From Gemmatimonadota bacterium (GTDB taxonomy: Bacteria; Gemmatimonadota; Gemmatimonadetes; Gemmatimonadales; GWC2-71-9), in contig JAEHDT010000287.1 of the NCBI GenBank assembly GCA_016880225.1, forward strand, positions 1 through 13,163: 13,163 nucleotides of DNA, written 5' to 3'. The number at the start of each line of letters is the position of its first letter. The first letter of the stretch is position 1. The position numbers and the translations under genes were made by a program. Positions 5,669-12,832 of this stretch are shown one piece after another. The notes under the pieces were generated by a model. It searched no databases. It saw only the letters and a program-made list of their open reading frames with translations, and had not been told where the DNA came from.

Positions 5669-8098
5669 TCAGTTGTGCTTGGCGACCAGGCCCGGCTCGA
5701 TCGGTACGTCGCCGTCGAACACCAAGTGACCAGCTTCGAACCGCGCGCCGCGCAGCGCCAACGTGAGCACCTCGTCCAGGTCGTCCACCAGATGGACCTC
5801 GAGCGACTTCCGGACGTCCTCCGGCAGGTCCTCCAGGTCTGGCCCGTTCTCCTTGGGGAGCACGACCGTTCGGATCCCGGCACGGACGGCGCCGAGCACC
5901 TTTTCCTTCACGCCGCCGATCGGGAGCACGCGGCCCCGCAGCGTCACTTCTCCCGTCATCGCGAGGTCGTGCCGCGCCTGCCGCTTGGAGAGCGCCGATA
6001 CGAGCGCAGTCGCCATGGTGACCCCCGCCGAGGGCCCGTCCTTGGGAATGGCCCCGGCGGGCACGTGAATGTGGATGTCGCTATCGGCGAACGCGTGCTG
6101 GGGAATTCCCAGCTGGTCGGCGTGCGACTTGGCGTACGTGAGCGCGGCGCGCGCCGACTCCTTCATCACGTCGCCCAGCTGGCCGGTGAGCACCAGCTCA
6201 CCCTTGCCCCGCATCACGCTCGCCTCGACGAACATGATGTCGCCGCCGACCGGGGTGTAGTACATCCCGGTGGCCACGCCGATCTGGTCCTCTCGGGCCT
6301 TGCGCTCCGGGTGCACTTTGGGGCGTCCAATCAGGTCGTCCACGTCCTTGGCATCGACGGCGACGCGCTCGACCTCACCGCCCGCGATCCGGCGCGCCAC
6401 CTTGCGGCCCAGCTTGCCGATCTCGCGTTCCAGCTGGCGGACGCCCGCCTCCCGCGTGTAGCTCGAGATGATCTCACCCAACGCAGCGTCGCTGACCTCG
6501 AGCTGTTCCGCCGTCAGGCCGTTCTCATGCAGCTGCCGTGGCACCAGATAGCGCTTGGCGATCTCGAGCTTCTCCCGCTCGGTGTATCCCGCGAAGTTGA
6601 CGGTCTCAAGGCGGTCGAGGAGCGGCCCCGGGATGCTCTGCAAGAAGTTGGCGGTGGCCACGAACAGCACCTCCGACAGGTCGAACGGAACGCCGAGGTA
6701 GTGGTCCGTGAACGAATCGTTCTGCGCCGGATCGAGCACCTCGAGCAGCGCCGCCGCCGGATCCCCCTGGAAGGAGATGCCGAGCTTGTCGACCTCGTCG
6801 AGCAGGAACACCGGGTTCTTGGCGCCCGCCTGCTTCATGCCCTGGATGATGCGGCCCGGCATCGCCCCGACGTAGGTGCGGCGGTGGCCACGAATGTCGG
6901 CTTCGTCGCGCGCGCCACCCAGCGAGATGCGCACGTACGGCCGCCCCATGGCACGCGCGATCGACTTGGCGATCGACGTCTTGCCCACGCCGGGGGGGCC
7001 GACGAACAACAGGATCGAGCCCCGTGTCTGCTCGTCGTCCCCGGGGCCGCGCGTCTCACCCTGGGGCGCGCGCTGGCGCAGCTGGCGTACCGCCAGGAAC
7101 TCGAGAACCTGGTCCTTCACGTCCTTGAGTCCGTAATGGTCCTGCTCCAGGATCTCGGCGGCGCGCTTCAGATCGAGCGCCTCCGGCGCCCGCGTATTCC
7201 ACGGGAGCTCCGCCATCGTCTCGAGGTAGGTGCGGATTACTTGCGCCTCCATCGAGTCGCGGTTGGCCCGCTCCAGGCGGTCGAGCTCGCGGTCGACCTC
7301 CTTCTTGGCGGCCTCCGGAAGATCGAGCGCCTCGAATCGCTTGCGCAGCTGCTCGACCTCGGTGCCCTCGTCCTCCTCGCCGAGCTCCTTGCGGATCGCC
7401 TTCATCTGCTCCCGCAGGAACATCTCGCGCTGGCGCTCGCCCAGCTCCTCCTGAACCTGAGACTTGATGTGCTCCTGGGCGTCGAGCACGCCGATCTGGC
7501 GCTGGACGTGGACCAACACCCGGCGCAACCGCTCCTCCACCGACAGGGTCTCGAGCAGCGCCTGACGCTCCGCCGGTTTGACCTCCAGATAGCCCGCCAC
7601 CAAGTCTGCGAAGCGGCCTGGATCGGTCACGCCTTCGAGCACCTGACCGACGACCTCCTCGGGAAGGCCCGACTTCTGACCAAGCTCGGACGCCCGCTCG
7701 CGGGCTTCCCGATGCAGGGCCATGAACGCGGGGTCCTCGAGGTTCAGGGGCGGCAGGTCTTCGGCTTCCCGGACCACGGCTTCCAGGTAGCGCCCGTTCT
7801 CGACATAGTGCAGCGCGGTGCCCCGGTGCTCGCCGTGCAGCAACAGCTGCACGCCACCCAGGCCGCGTTGGATCTGGCTGATCTTGGCGATGGTGCCCGT
7901 CGTGTACAGCACCCCCGGCGTGACGGCATCCACGTTCTCCCGCTGCGCGACGGCGAAAATCAGGCGAGATTCGCTCTTCAGCGCCGCTTCGATGGCGCGC
8001 AGCGTGGTAGGGCGGCCCGCGCCGATCGGCGTCGAGACACCCGGAAACAGCACCACCTCCCGAAGGGGCAGCACCGGCAGCGTCAGTCGCTCAGTCAT
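5669..8098 (-). CDS. lon: ATP-dependent Lon protease
   Basis: An 809-residue LonA-type protease, a soluble cytoplasmic hexamer that unfolds and degrades damaged and regulatory proteins using ATP. The N-terminal substrate-binding domain covers about 5-205 (LPVLPLREVVLFPG). A coiled helical part follows (about 206-300). The AAA+ module has Walker A GPPGVGKT at 367-374 and Walker B FLLDEVDK at 431-438. The protease domain (about 600-785) carries the Ser-Lys dyad Ser690 (KDGPSAG) and Lys733 (GGVKEKVLGA), 43 residues apart as in the E. coli enzyme. All catalytic residues are present. About 14 extra residues, rich in charged and Gly residues (341-360), precede Walker A compared with the E. coli and Bacillus proteins as I recall them. 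ATG 8098 is chosen because the family N-terminus starts there; the frame is open further up to 8212 but reads as non-family sequence. The Shine-Dalgarno sequence is weak or absent. No CIRCE element or sigma-32-type promoter is evident upstream. Confidence 0.97.
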   Translation of the reverse strand: MTERLTLPVLPLREVVLFPGVSTPIGAGRPTTLRAIEAALKSESRLIFAVAQRENVDAVTPGVLYTTGTIAKISQIQRGLGGVQLLLHGEHRGTALHYVENGRYLEAVVREAEDLPPLNLEDPAFMALHREARERASELGQKSGLPEEVVGQVLEGVTDPGRFADLVAGYLEVKPAERQALLETLSVEERLRRVLVHVQRQIGVLDAQEHIKSQVQEELGERQREMFLREQMKAIRKELGEEDEGTEVEQLRKRFEALDLPEAAKKEVDRELDRLERANRDSMEAQVIRTYLETMAELPWNTRAPEALDLKRAAEILEQDHYGLKDVKDQVLEFLAVRQLRQRAPQGETRGPGDDEQTRGSILLFVGPPGVGKTSIAKSIARAMGRPYVRISLGGARDEADIRGHRRTYVGAMPGRIIQGMKQAGAKNPVFLLDEVDKLGISFQGDPAAALLEVLDPAQNDSFTDHYLGVPFDLSEVLFVATANFLQSIPGPLLDRLETVNFAGYTEREKLEIAKRYLVPRQLHENGLTAEQLEVSDAALGEIISSYTREAGVRQLEREIGKLGRKVARRIAGGEVERVAVDAKDVDDLIGRPKVHPERKAREDQIGVATGMYYTPVGGDIMFVEASVMRGKGELVLTGQLGDVMKESARAALTYAKSHADQLGIPQHAFADSDIHIHVPAGAIPKDGPSAGVTMATALVSALSKRQARHDLAMTGEVTLRGRVLPIGGVKEKVLGAVRAGIRTVVLPKENGPDLEDLPEDVRKSLEVHLVDDLDEVLTLALRGARFEAGHLVFDGDVPIEPGLVAKHN

Positions 8099-8289
8099 AG
8101 TCACCAACTCGATTGAAAGTGAGGATGTGGCACTCCGACAGACGCAAAGCATCGTCCGTGCCACCAGCAGAACACTGCGCGGAGCACGCGCGTTCCACCG
8201 CCCGGCGGTCAATAAGGCAGGGGCTGCCGAATAGCCACCACTCTTGGGCCATCGCGGCGGTCGGAGCTAACTCAAAATGCGCTTGCAGG

Positions 8290-8318
8290 TTGCACGCCCG
8301 CGCCCCCGCGGCTAATCT
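8290..8318 (+). promoter_or_regulatory. Possible promoter of the kinase gene in the lon/kinase spacer
   Basis: TTGCAC (8290-8295) and TAATCT (8313-8318) are spaced by exactly 17 bases, 28 bases ahead of the kinase ATG. Each box matches only 3 of 6 consensus bases, so this is weak support. The whole 247-base divergent spacer (8099-8345) is less GC-rich than its surroundings. It must hold the promoters of both lon (-) and the kinase (+), but I find no other convincing element, and the small ORFs in it lack coding character. Confidence 0.25.
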
Positions 8319-8345
8319 ATCCGCGCGCACTTCACGCGAACCTGG

Positions 8346-10190
8346 ATGAACGACGCGGACAAGTCGCTCGCCGCCCGCCTAGTGCAGGCGCTCGGGAGCT
8401 CCTACACCCTCGAAGGGGAGATCGGCCGCGGCGGAATGGGCGTGGTCTTCAACGCTCGCGACGAGCGCTTGAAGCGCCAGGTCGCCGTCAAGGTCCTGCC
8501 CCCGGAGCTCGCGTTCCGCGAGGAGATCCGGTTGCGGTTCCTACGCGAGGCGGAGACGGCGGCGCGCCTATCCCACCCGCACATCGTGCCGATTCACTCG
8601 GTCGGCGAGGCGCCGGACGGGCTGGTGTACTTCGTGATGGCCTACGTGGACGGTGAGTCGCTCGCGGCGAAGCTCAAGCGGCGCGGCCGGCTCGCCCCGG
8701 ACGATGCGCGCCGCATCATGCAGGAGACTGCCGACGCGCTCGGCGCCGCCCACGCGCTCGGGATCATCCACCGCGACGTAAAGCCCGACAACATCCTGCT
8801 AGAGGGAAGCCGCGGCCGCGTCGTGGTAACCGACTTCGGGATCGCCAAGGCCCTGTCATCGACCACCGGCCCGTCGACGTTGACGGCGACGGGGGTGGCG
8901 ATCGGCACGCCCCACTACATGAGTCCGGAGCAGGCGGCGGGCGACCGCGAGATCGACGGGCGCTCGGACATCTACAGCCTGGGTGTGGTGGCGTACCAGA
9001 TGCTCGTGGGAGAGCTGCCGTTTCACGCGCCGACGGTGCCCGGGATCCTGATGAAGCACATCACCGAGCGGGCACCCCTCATCACCGACAAGCGGCCAGA
9101 CGTGCCCGAGGACCTGGCGGCGTGCGTGATGCGCTCCCTCGAGAAGGATCCGGAAGACCGCTGGCCTACCGCGGACGCGCTACGTCGGGCGCTCGAGGCA
9201 CGGAGCGCGACCATGTACAAGCCGCGCCGCCCGAGCGGGGGATCGCCCTCCCGAGGCGTGCTGCTGCCGCCCCTGCCGGCGCTCCCCCGCGCGGGCCGGC
9301 GTCCCGACCGCGCGGCCCGCCGGCTCGACCGCATGGGCGAGCGCCCGGCGCTCGCGCCGAGCGGCGAGCCGGAGATCGTGCGCGAGCTGCGAAGCCGCTT
9401 CGTGACGTGGGCGTCGGTGTGCGGCTCCCTGTTCATGATCGATGTCGCGACGGGGAACCACACACCCAGCTGGTCGCTGTTCGTCGCGGCGATCTGGGGC
9501 GGGACCTCGCTCGTGCCGCGCTACGTGCGGCTGTGGCACGCGGGCTACTCGTGGCGCGACGTGTTCGCCCGGCCCCCCGCGCCCGACGCGATCGAGGCGC
9601 GGCTCGCCGCGGCCGGAAGGCGGCCCGTGGACTTGCCGCGCGCGACGGCCGACGAGTTCGGCCGCCAGTCGGAGCCGATCCAGCAGGCGCGCAGCGACCG
9701 CAAGGCGATCTTGCGGATCGTGGACCGGCTGCCGAAGTCGGAGCGGAAGCTGTTGCCCGACGTGGTAGCGACTGCGGACGCGCTCCTCGCCCGCGCCGAG
9801 GAGCTGGCGCGCACCCTGCATGCCATGAGCGGCACCGTGGACGGGGGCGCGCTCGCCCGCATCGAAGAGAAGATCGAAGCGACCAAGCGCCAGCAGGGCG
9901 ACAGCGCGGAGCGCGAGCGGCAGGTGAACCTGCTCGAGCGCCAGCGCCGGACGCTGACCGACCTCCTGACCCGGCGCCAGATCGTGGCGGACCAGCTGGA
10001 GTCGTGCGTGTTGGCGATGCAGAACGTGCGGTTCGATCTGTTGCGCTTGCGGTCAGCCGGGGTCGCCGTGGCCCTCGACGACCTGACCCGCGCCACGCAG
10101 CAGGCCCGGGCCCTGTCGCGGGACGTGGATCACGCGATCGCGGCGGCCGGGGAGATCAAGGAGGCGCTGGGGGAGCAGAGCGGCGCTTAG
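8346..10190 (+). CDS. Membrane-anchored serine/threonine protein kinase with coiled-coil C-terminus
   Basis: A 614-residue PknB-type (Hanks) kinase. The kinase domain spans about 20-285 with all catalytic landmarks: Gly-rich loop GRGGMG (27-32), ATP Lys49 (VAVK), alpha-C Glu68, catalytic loop HRDVKPDN (142-149, Asp144), DFG (163-165), TPHYMSPEQ (188-196) and Asp208. It should be active and autophosphorylate on Ser/Thr in its activation loop (about 166-188). A Pro/Arg-rich linker (290-345) follows, then two hydrophobic helices at about 352-369 and 376-392. Joined by a short loop, they resemble a 2TM hairpin anchor that would put both ends in the cytoplasm. The C-terminal ~200 residues lack any extracellular sensor domain and are charged and heptad-like around 480-560, consistent with a coiled coil for oligomerisation. 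Substrate unknown. ATG 8346 starts just before the usual short pre-kinase segment, without a visible Shine-Dalgarno sequence. It is divergent from lon and its stop interlocks with that of the E1 gene. Confidence 0.93.
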   Translation: MNDADKSLAARLVQALGSSYTLEGEIGRGGMGVVFNARDERLKRQVAVKVLPPELAFREEIRLRFLREAETAARLSHPHIVPIHSVGEAPDGLVYFVMAYVDGESLAAKLKRRGRLAPDDARRIMQETADALGAAHALGIIHRDVKPDNILLEGSRGRVVVTDFGIAKALSSTTGPSTLTATGVAIGTPHYMSPEQAAGDREIDGRSDIYSLGVVAYQMLVGELPFHAPTVPGILMKHITERAPLITDKRPDVPEDLAACVMRSLEKDPEDRWPTADALRRALEARSATMYKPRRPSGGSPSRGVLLPPLPALPRAGRRPDRAARRLDRMGERPALAPSGEPEIVRELRSRFVTWASVCGSLFMIDVATGNHTPSWSLFVAAIWGGTSLVPRYVRLWHAGYSWRDVFARPPAPDAIEARLAAAGRRPVDLPRATADEFGRQSEPIQQARSDRKAILRIVDRLPKSERKLLPDVVATADALLARAEELARTLHAMSGTVDGGALARIEEKIEATKRQQGDSAERERQVNLLERQRRTLTDLLTRRQIVADQLESCVLAMQNVRFDLLRLRSAGVAVALDDLTRATQQARALSRDVDHAIAAAGEIKEALGEQSGA

Positions 10191-12307
10191 AACGCGTGCA
10201 GGTCCCGCATCGCGCGCGCCAGATCCTCCACCTGTGGTAGGATGAAATCCTCGAGCCCGGGGGCGTAGCCGACGAACGTGTCGGTCGAGGCCACCCGCCT
10301 TACGGGCGCATCGAGCGAGGAGAAGCACTCGTCGGCGATCCGGGCGGCGATCTCGGCGCCGTAGCCCCACGACAGGGAATCCTCGTAGGCAACCAGGACT
10401 TTGTTCGTCTTCTGCACCGAGGCGGCGATCGTCTCCCAGTCCACGGGCGAGAGACTGCGCAGGTCGATCACCTCCACGCTCACACCGTCCCGCTCCTCGA
10501 GCTCCTTCGCCGCGACCAGCGTGCGCTGCACAACGGCGCCGTACGTCACTACGGTGAGGTCCCGGCCCTGCCGCACGACGTTCGCCTTGCCGAACGGGAT
10601 CATGAAGTTCGGCCCCGGGTTGGGCGCTTTGTTGTACGTCTGGCGGTAGAGGTGTTTGTGCTCGAGGAAGAGCACCGGATCGTCGCAGCGGATGGCCGTG
10701 CGTAACAGGCCGTTGGCGTCGAGCGCGGTGCTGGGGCACGCGACCCGGAGTCCCGGCACCGCAGTGAACACGACGGCTCCCGTCTGCGAGTGGTAGATCG
10801 AGCCGCCCTTGAGGTACCCACCGTAGGTCACGCGCACCACCACGGGACTCGAGAACGCGTTATTCGAGCGCCAGCGCAGGGTCGCCATCTCGTTGCGGAG
10901 CTGGTGATAGGCGGGCCAGATGTAGTCGAAGAACTGAATCTCGACGACGGGCTTCAAGCCGCGCGTCGCGAGTCCGATGGCACGGCCCACGATGTTCGCT
11001 TCCGCGAGCGGTGAGTTGTAGACCCGGTCGTGCCCGAACTGACGCTGCAGCCCCCAGGTGACCTTGAACACGCCCCCCTTGCCCTTCACCTGCTCCAGGT
11101 GCTGCTGGCGGCTCACATCCGCCACGTCCTCACCGAACACCACGATGCGGGGGTCGCGGGCCATCTCGTCCCTCAGGCACGCGTTCAGGAGATCCACCAT
11201 AGTGGTGGGATCCCCGGTGAACTGGGGATCGTCCTCCGTGTCGAACTGCTCCGACGTGGGATCGACGTCCGGCGAGTACACGTACTCGAGCGCCGTCTCC
11301 GGCCGGGGCTGCGGCGATCCGAGCGCCATGTCCGCCGCGACGTTCACCTCGTCATCAATCTGGCGCTTCACCGCCTCGAGCTCCCCCTCGGTCGCGACGC
11401 CCTCGGAAACGAGCCACTTGGGGAACCGCACGAGACAGTCGCGGCGCGCCTCCTCCTCGCGCTCCTTGGGGGGCTTGTAGAGCACTTCGTCGTCCGAGAG
11501 GGAGTGCGAATAGGGCCGCGTCACGTGGGCGTGCACCAGGGCGGGACCCTTGCGCTGGCGCACGTACTCCGACGCGCGCAGCAGCACATCGTACGACGCC
11601 ACCGGATCGCAGCCGTCCACCTCCTCGACGAGGAGGCCTGGGAAATTGCGGACGAGCTTCGACACCGAGCCACCGGCCGTCTGGACCTCGACGGGCACCG
11701 AGATGGCGTAGCCGTTGTCCTCGATGAGGAACAACACCGGAAGCTTCAGGTTGCTGGCGGTGTTGAGCGCTTCCCAAAACTCTCCCTCGCTGGTCGTGCC
11801 GTCCCCCGCGGAGACGTATACCACCTCGTCGCCCTTGATCGGCTTGTCGGCGATCGCATCGATGCGGTCGTAGCGGAGCCACGCTTCGGCGCAGCCGACG
11901 GCCTGCAGCAGCTGGGTGCCCGTCGGGCTCGACTGGCTGACGATGTTCAGGGCCTTGTGGCCCCAGTGGGAGGGCATCTGGCGGCCCCCCGAGTTGGGGT
12001 CCTCCGCCGCGCCGACCGCCGAGAGCAGCATCTCGGTTGGGGTCATCCCCAGGGAAAGGCACAGGGCGCGGTCGCGGTAGTAGGGGTAGAACCAATCGTA
12101 CGAGGGCCGCAGGACCCGGCCCGCCGCCACCAGGACCGCCTCGTGACCGGCTCCCGAAATCTGGAAGAAGATCTTGTTCTGCCGCTTGAGCTGGATCTCC
12201 TTGTCGTCGATGCGCCGGGAGAGCAGCATCACCCGGTACATGTCGAGGAGATCGGATTTGGACGGGGTCTTGGCGGCCCGAGGGCGGGCTTGGATGCGCG
12301 TCGCCAT
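10187..12307 (-). CDS. Fused E1 alpha/beta subunit of a 2-oxoacid dehydrogenase (branched-chain type likely)
   Basis: A 706-residue single-chain thiamine-diphosphate-dependent E1, which decarboxylates a 2-oxoacid and transfers the acyl group to lipoyl-E2. The alpha half (about 15-330) has the TPP motif GDGTTSEGEFWEAL (from 168) ending at Asn198, plus GAGHEAVLVAAG, RDRALCLSLG and the phosphorylation-loop-like HSLSDDE (268-274). An acidic linker (about 335-365) joins it to the beta half (366-706), with FGEDVA (391-396), PLAEANIVGRAIGLA (433-447), the conserved His506 in YHSQTG, and a transketolase C-terminal domain (about 580-700). Both halves look complete. Such fusions are known in Bacteroidota and relatives, usually annotated as 2-oxoisovalerate dehydrogenase E1; pyruvate or acetoin as substrate cannot be excluded. 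E2 and E3 are not in this window. ATG 12307 has a plausible N-terminus but no Shine-Dalgarno; a -10-like box six bases upstream suggests leaderless mRNA. Confidence 0.93.
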   Translation of the reverse strand: MATRIQARPRAAKTPSKSDLLDMYRVMLLSRRIDDKEIQLKRQNKIFFQISGAGHEAVLVAAGRVLRPSYDWFYPYYRDRALCLSLGMTPTEMLLSAVGAAEDPNSGGRQMPSHWGHKALNIVSQSSPTGTQLLQAVGCAEAWLRYDRIDAIADKPIKGDEVVYVSAGDGTTSEGEFWEALNTASNLKLPVLFLIEDNGYAISVPVEVQTAGGSVSKLVRNFPGLLVEEVDGCDPVASYDVLLRASEYVRQRKGPALVHAHVTRPYSHSLSDDEVLYKPPKEREEEARRDCLVRFPKWLVSEGVATEGELEAVKRQIDDEVNVAADMALGSPQPRPETALEYVYSPDVDPTSEQFDTEDDPQFTGDPTTMVDLLNACLRDEMARDPRIVVFGEDVADVSRQQHLEQVKGKGGVFKVTWGLQRQFGHDRVYNSPLAEANIVGRAIGLATRGLKPVVEIQFFDYIWPAYHQLRNEMATLRWRSNNAFSSPVVVRVTYGGYLKGGSIYHSQTGAVVFTAVPGLRVACPSTALDANGLLRTAIRCDDPVLFLEHKHLYRQTYNKAPNPGPNFMIPFGKANVVRQGRDLTVVTYGAVVQRTLVAAKELEERDGVSVEVIDLRSLSPVDWETIAASVQKTNKVLVAYEDSLSWGYGAEIAARIADECFSSLDAPVRRVASTDTFVGYAPGLEDFILPQVEDLARAMRDLHAF

Positions 12308-12337
12308 GGCACAAAGATATCACCATATTTCCCCGCG
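12308..12337. promoter_or_regulatory. 30-base AT-rich divergent promoter region, possibly leaderless both ways
   Basis: Only 30 bases separate the E1 (-) and flavin reductase-like (+) start codons, and these are the most AT-rich stretch near both genes. On the minus strand TATCTT (12314-12319; 4 of 6) ends six bases before the E1 ATG, with TTCATC 17 bases further upstream as a weak -35. On the plus strand CATATT (12324-12329; 4 of 6) ends eight bases before the ATG at 12338. Transcription would begin at or next to each start codon, and neither has a Shine-Dalgarno sequence. The two -10 boxes are four bases apart, so the polymerases would compete. Confidence 0.45.
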
Positions 12338-12832
12338 ATGAACGACGCCGAAACGCAGGCGGTCCTGGGGCGGCTCACCTACGGCCTGTACGCGCTCACC
12401 GTGAAGCACGAGGGCGACGAGCACGGCATCACGGCCAACTGGGTCACCCAGGCCTCATTCGACCCCCCCATGGTGGCGGTGGCGGTGGGCAGCACATCGA
12501 AGACAATCGAGCTGCTGCGCGACGCGCATCACTTCGCGATCAACGTGCTCCACGAGGGGCAGCGCGACCTGGCGGCGAAGCTCGGCCGGGCCTCGGGGGG
12601 CGGGGGCGGGGGCACCTCGCAGAAGCTCAAGGGGATCAAGACGAAGCCCGCGCCGGTTTCCGGTGCCCCCGTGCTCACCGAGGCGCTGGGCTGGGTGGAG
12701 TGCCGCGTCGTCGCCACACTCCCGAGCGGGGACCACACGCTGGTGCTGGGAGAGGTCGTCGGGGCTGGGGTGGAGCATGAAGGTGTGAAACCGCTCACGC
12801 TGGACGCGACGGACCTCAAGTACTCCCGCTAA
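12338..12832 (+). CDS. Flavin reductase-like (FMN-binding split-barrel) protein
   Basis: A 164-residue protein of the flavin reductase-like family, whose members bind FMN and either reduce free flavin with NAD(P)H or use it as a fixed cofactor. The N-terminal pattern LGRLTYGLYALTVKHEGDEHG followed by ITANWVTQASFDPPMVAVAV (31-50) is the family signature, and FAINVL (66-71) fits the next strand. Length is normal for the short form. Residues 86-92 (SGGGGGG) are a glycine run encoded by the G-tract at 12595-12612, probably a flexible loop. ATG 12338 is used because the family N-terminus begins there and nothing upstream matches; the frame itself stays open far upstream as antisense of the E1 gene. 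The stop TAA interlocks with the TAG of the convergent amidohydrolase. No partner monooxygenase is seen nearby, so the physiological role is open. Confidence 0.88.
   Translation: MNDAETQAVLGRLTYGLYALTVKHEGDEHGITANWVTQASFDPPMVAVAVGSTSKTIELLRDAHHFAINVLHEGQRDLAAKLGRASGGGGGGTSQKLKGIKTKPAPVSGAPVLTEALGWVECRVVATLPSGDHTLVLGEVVGAGVEHEGVKPLTLDATDLKYSR
12595..12612 (+). repeat. G-run tract inside the flavin reductase-like gene
   Basis: Runs of six, five and five G separated by single C bases (12595-12600, 12602-12606, 12608-12612) encode the glycine run of the protein. The repeat unit GGGGGC matches the tract at 2934-2953. Such runs are prone to replication slippage, and length changes not divisible by three would frameshift the gene. 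Confidence 0.5.

Noticed and set aside
5591..8116. An 841-codon open frame antisense to lon
   Set aside because: It mirrors lon almost end to end in a high-GC gene. Its residue content (His/Arg/Leu-rich, no motif) is that of an antisense shadow, while lon has every catalytic motif.
8091..8330. Small open frames on both strands in the lon/kinase spacer
   Set aside because: They have no family resemblance or good start sites and overlap the real starts; the region is better read as promoter DNA.
8099..8345. Heat-shock element (CIRCE or sigma-32-type promoter) upstream of lon
   Set aside because: I looked for the CIRCE half-sites and for CTTGAA/CCCCAT-type boxes and found neither.
9122..10240. 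A 372-codon frame on the same strand as the kinase in another phase
   Set aside because: The Arg/Ala/Pro-rich translation is typical of an out-of-frame reading of GC-rich DNA; the kinase frame is clearly the real one.
11030..12337. Long upstream extension (about 436 codons) of the flavin reductase-like frame, antisense to the E1 gene
   Set aside because: The family match begins exactly at ATG 12338. The extension has shadow-like composition and lies wholly opposite a conserved gene.
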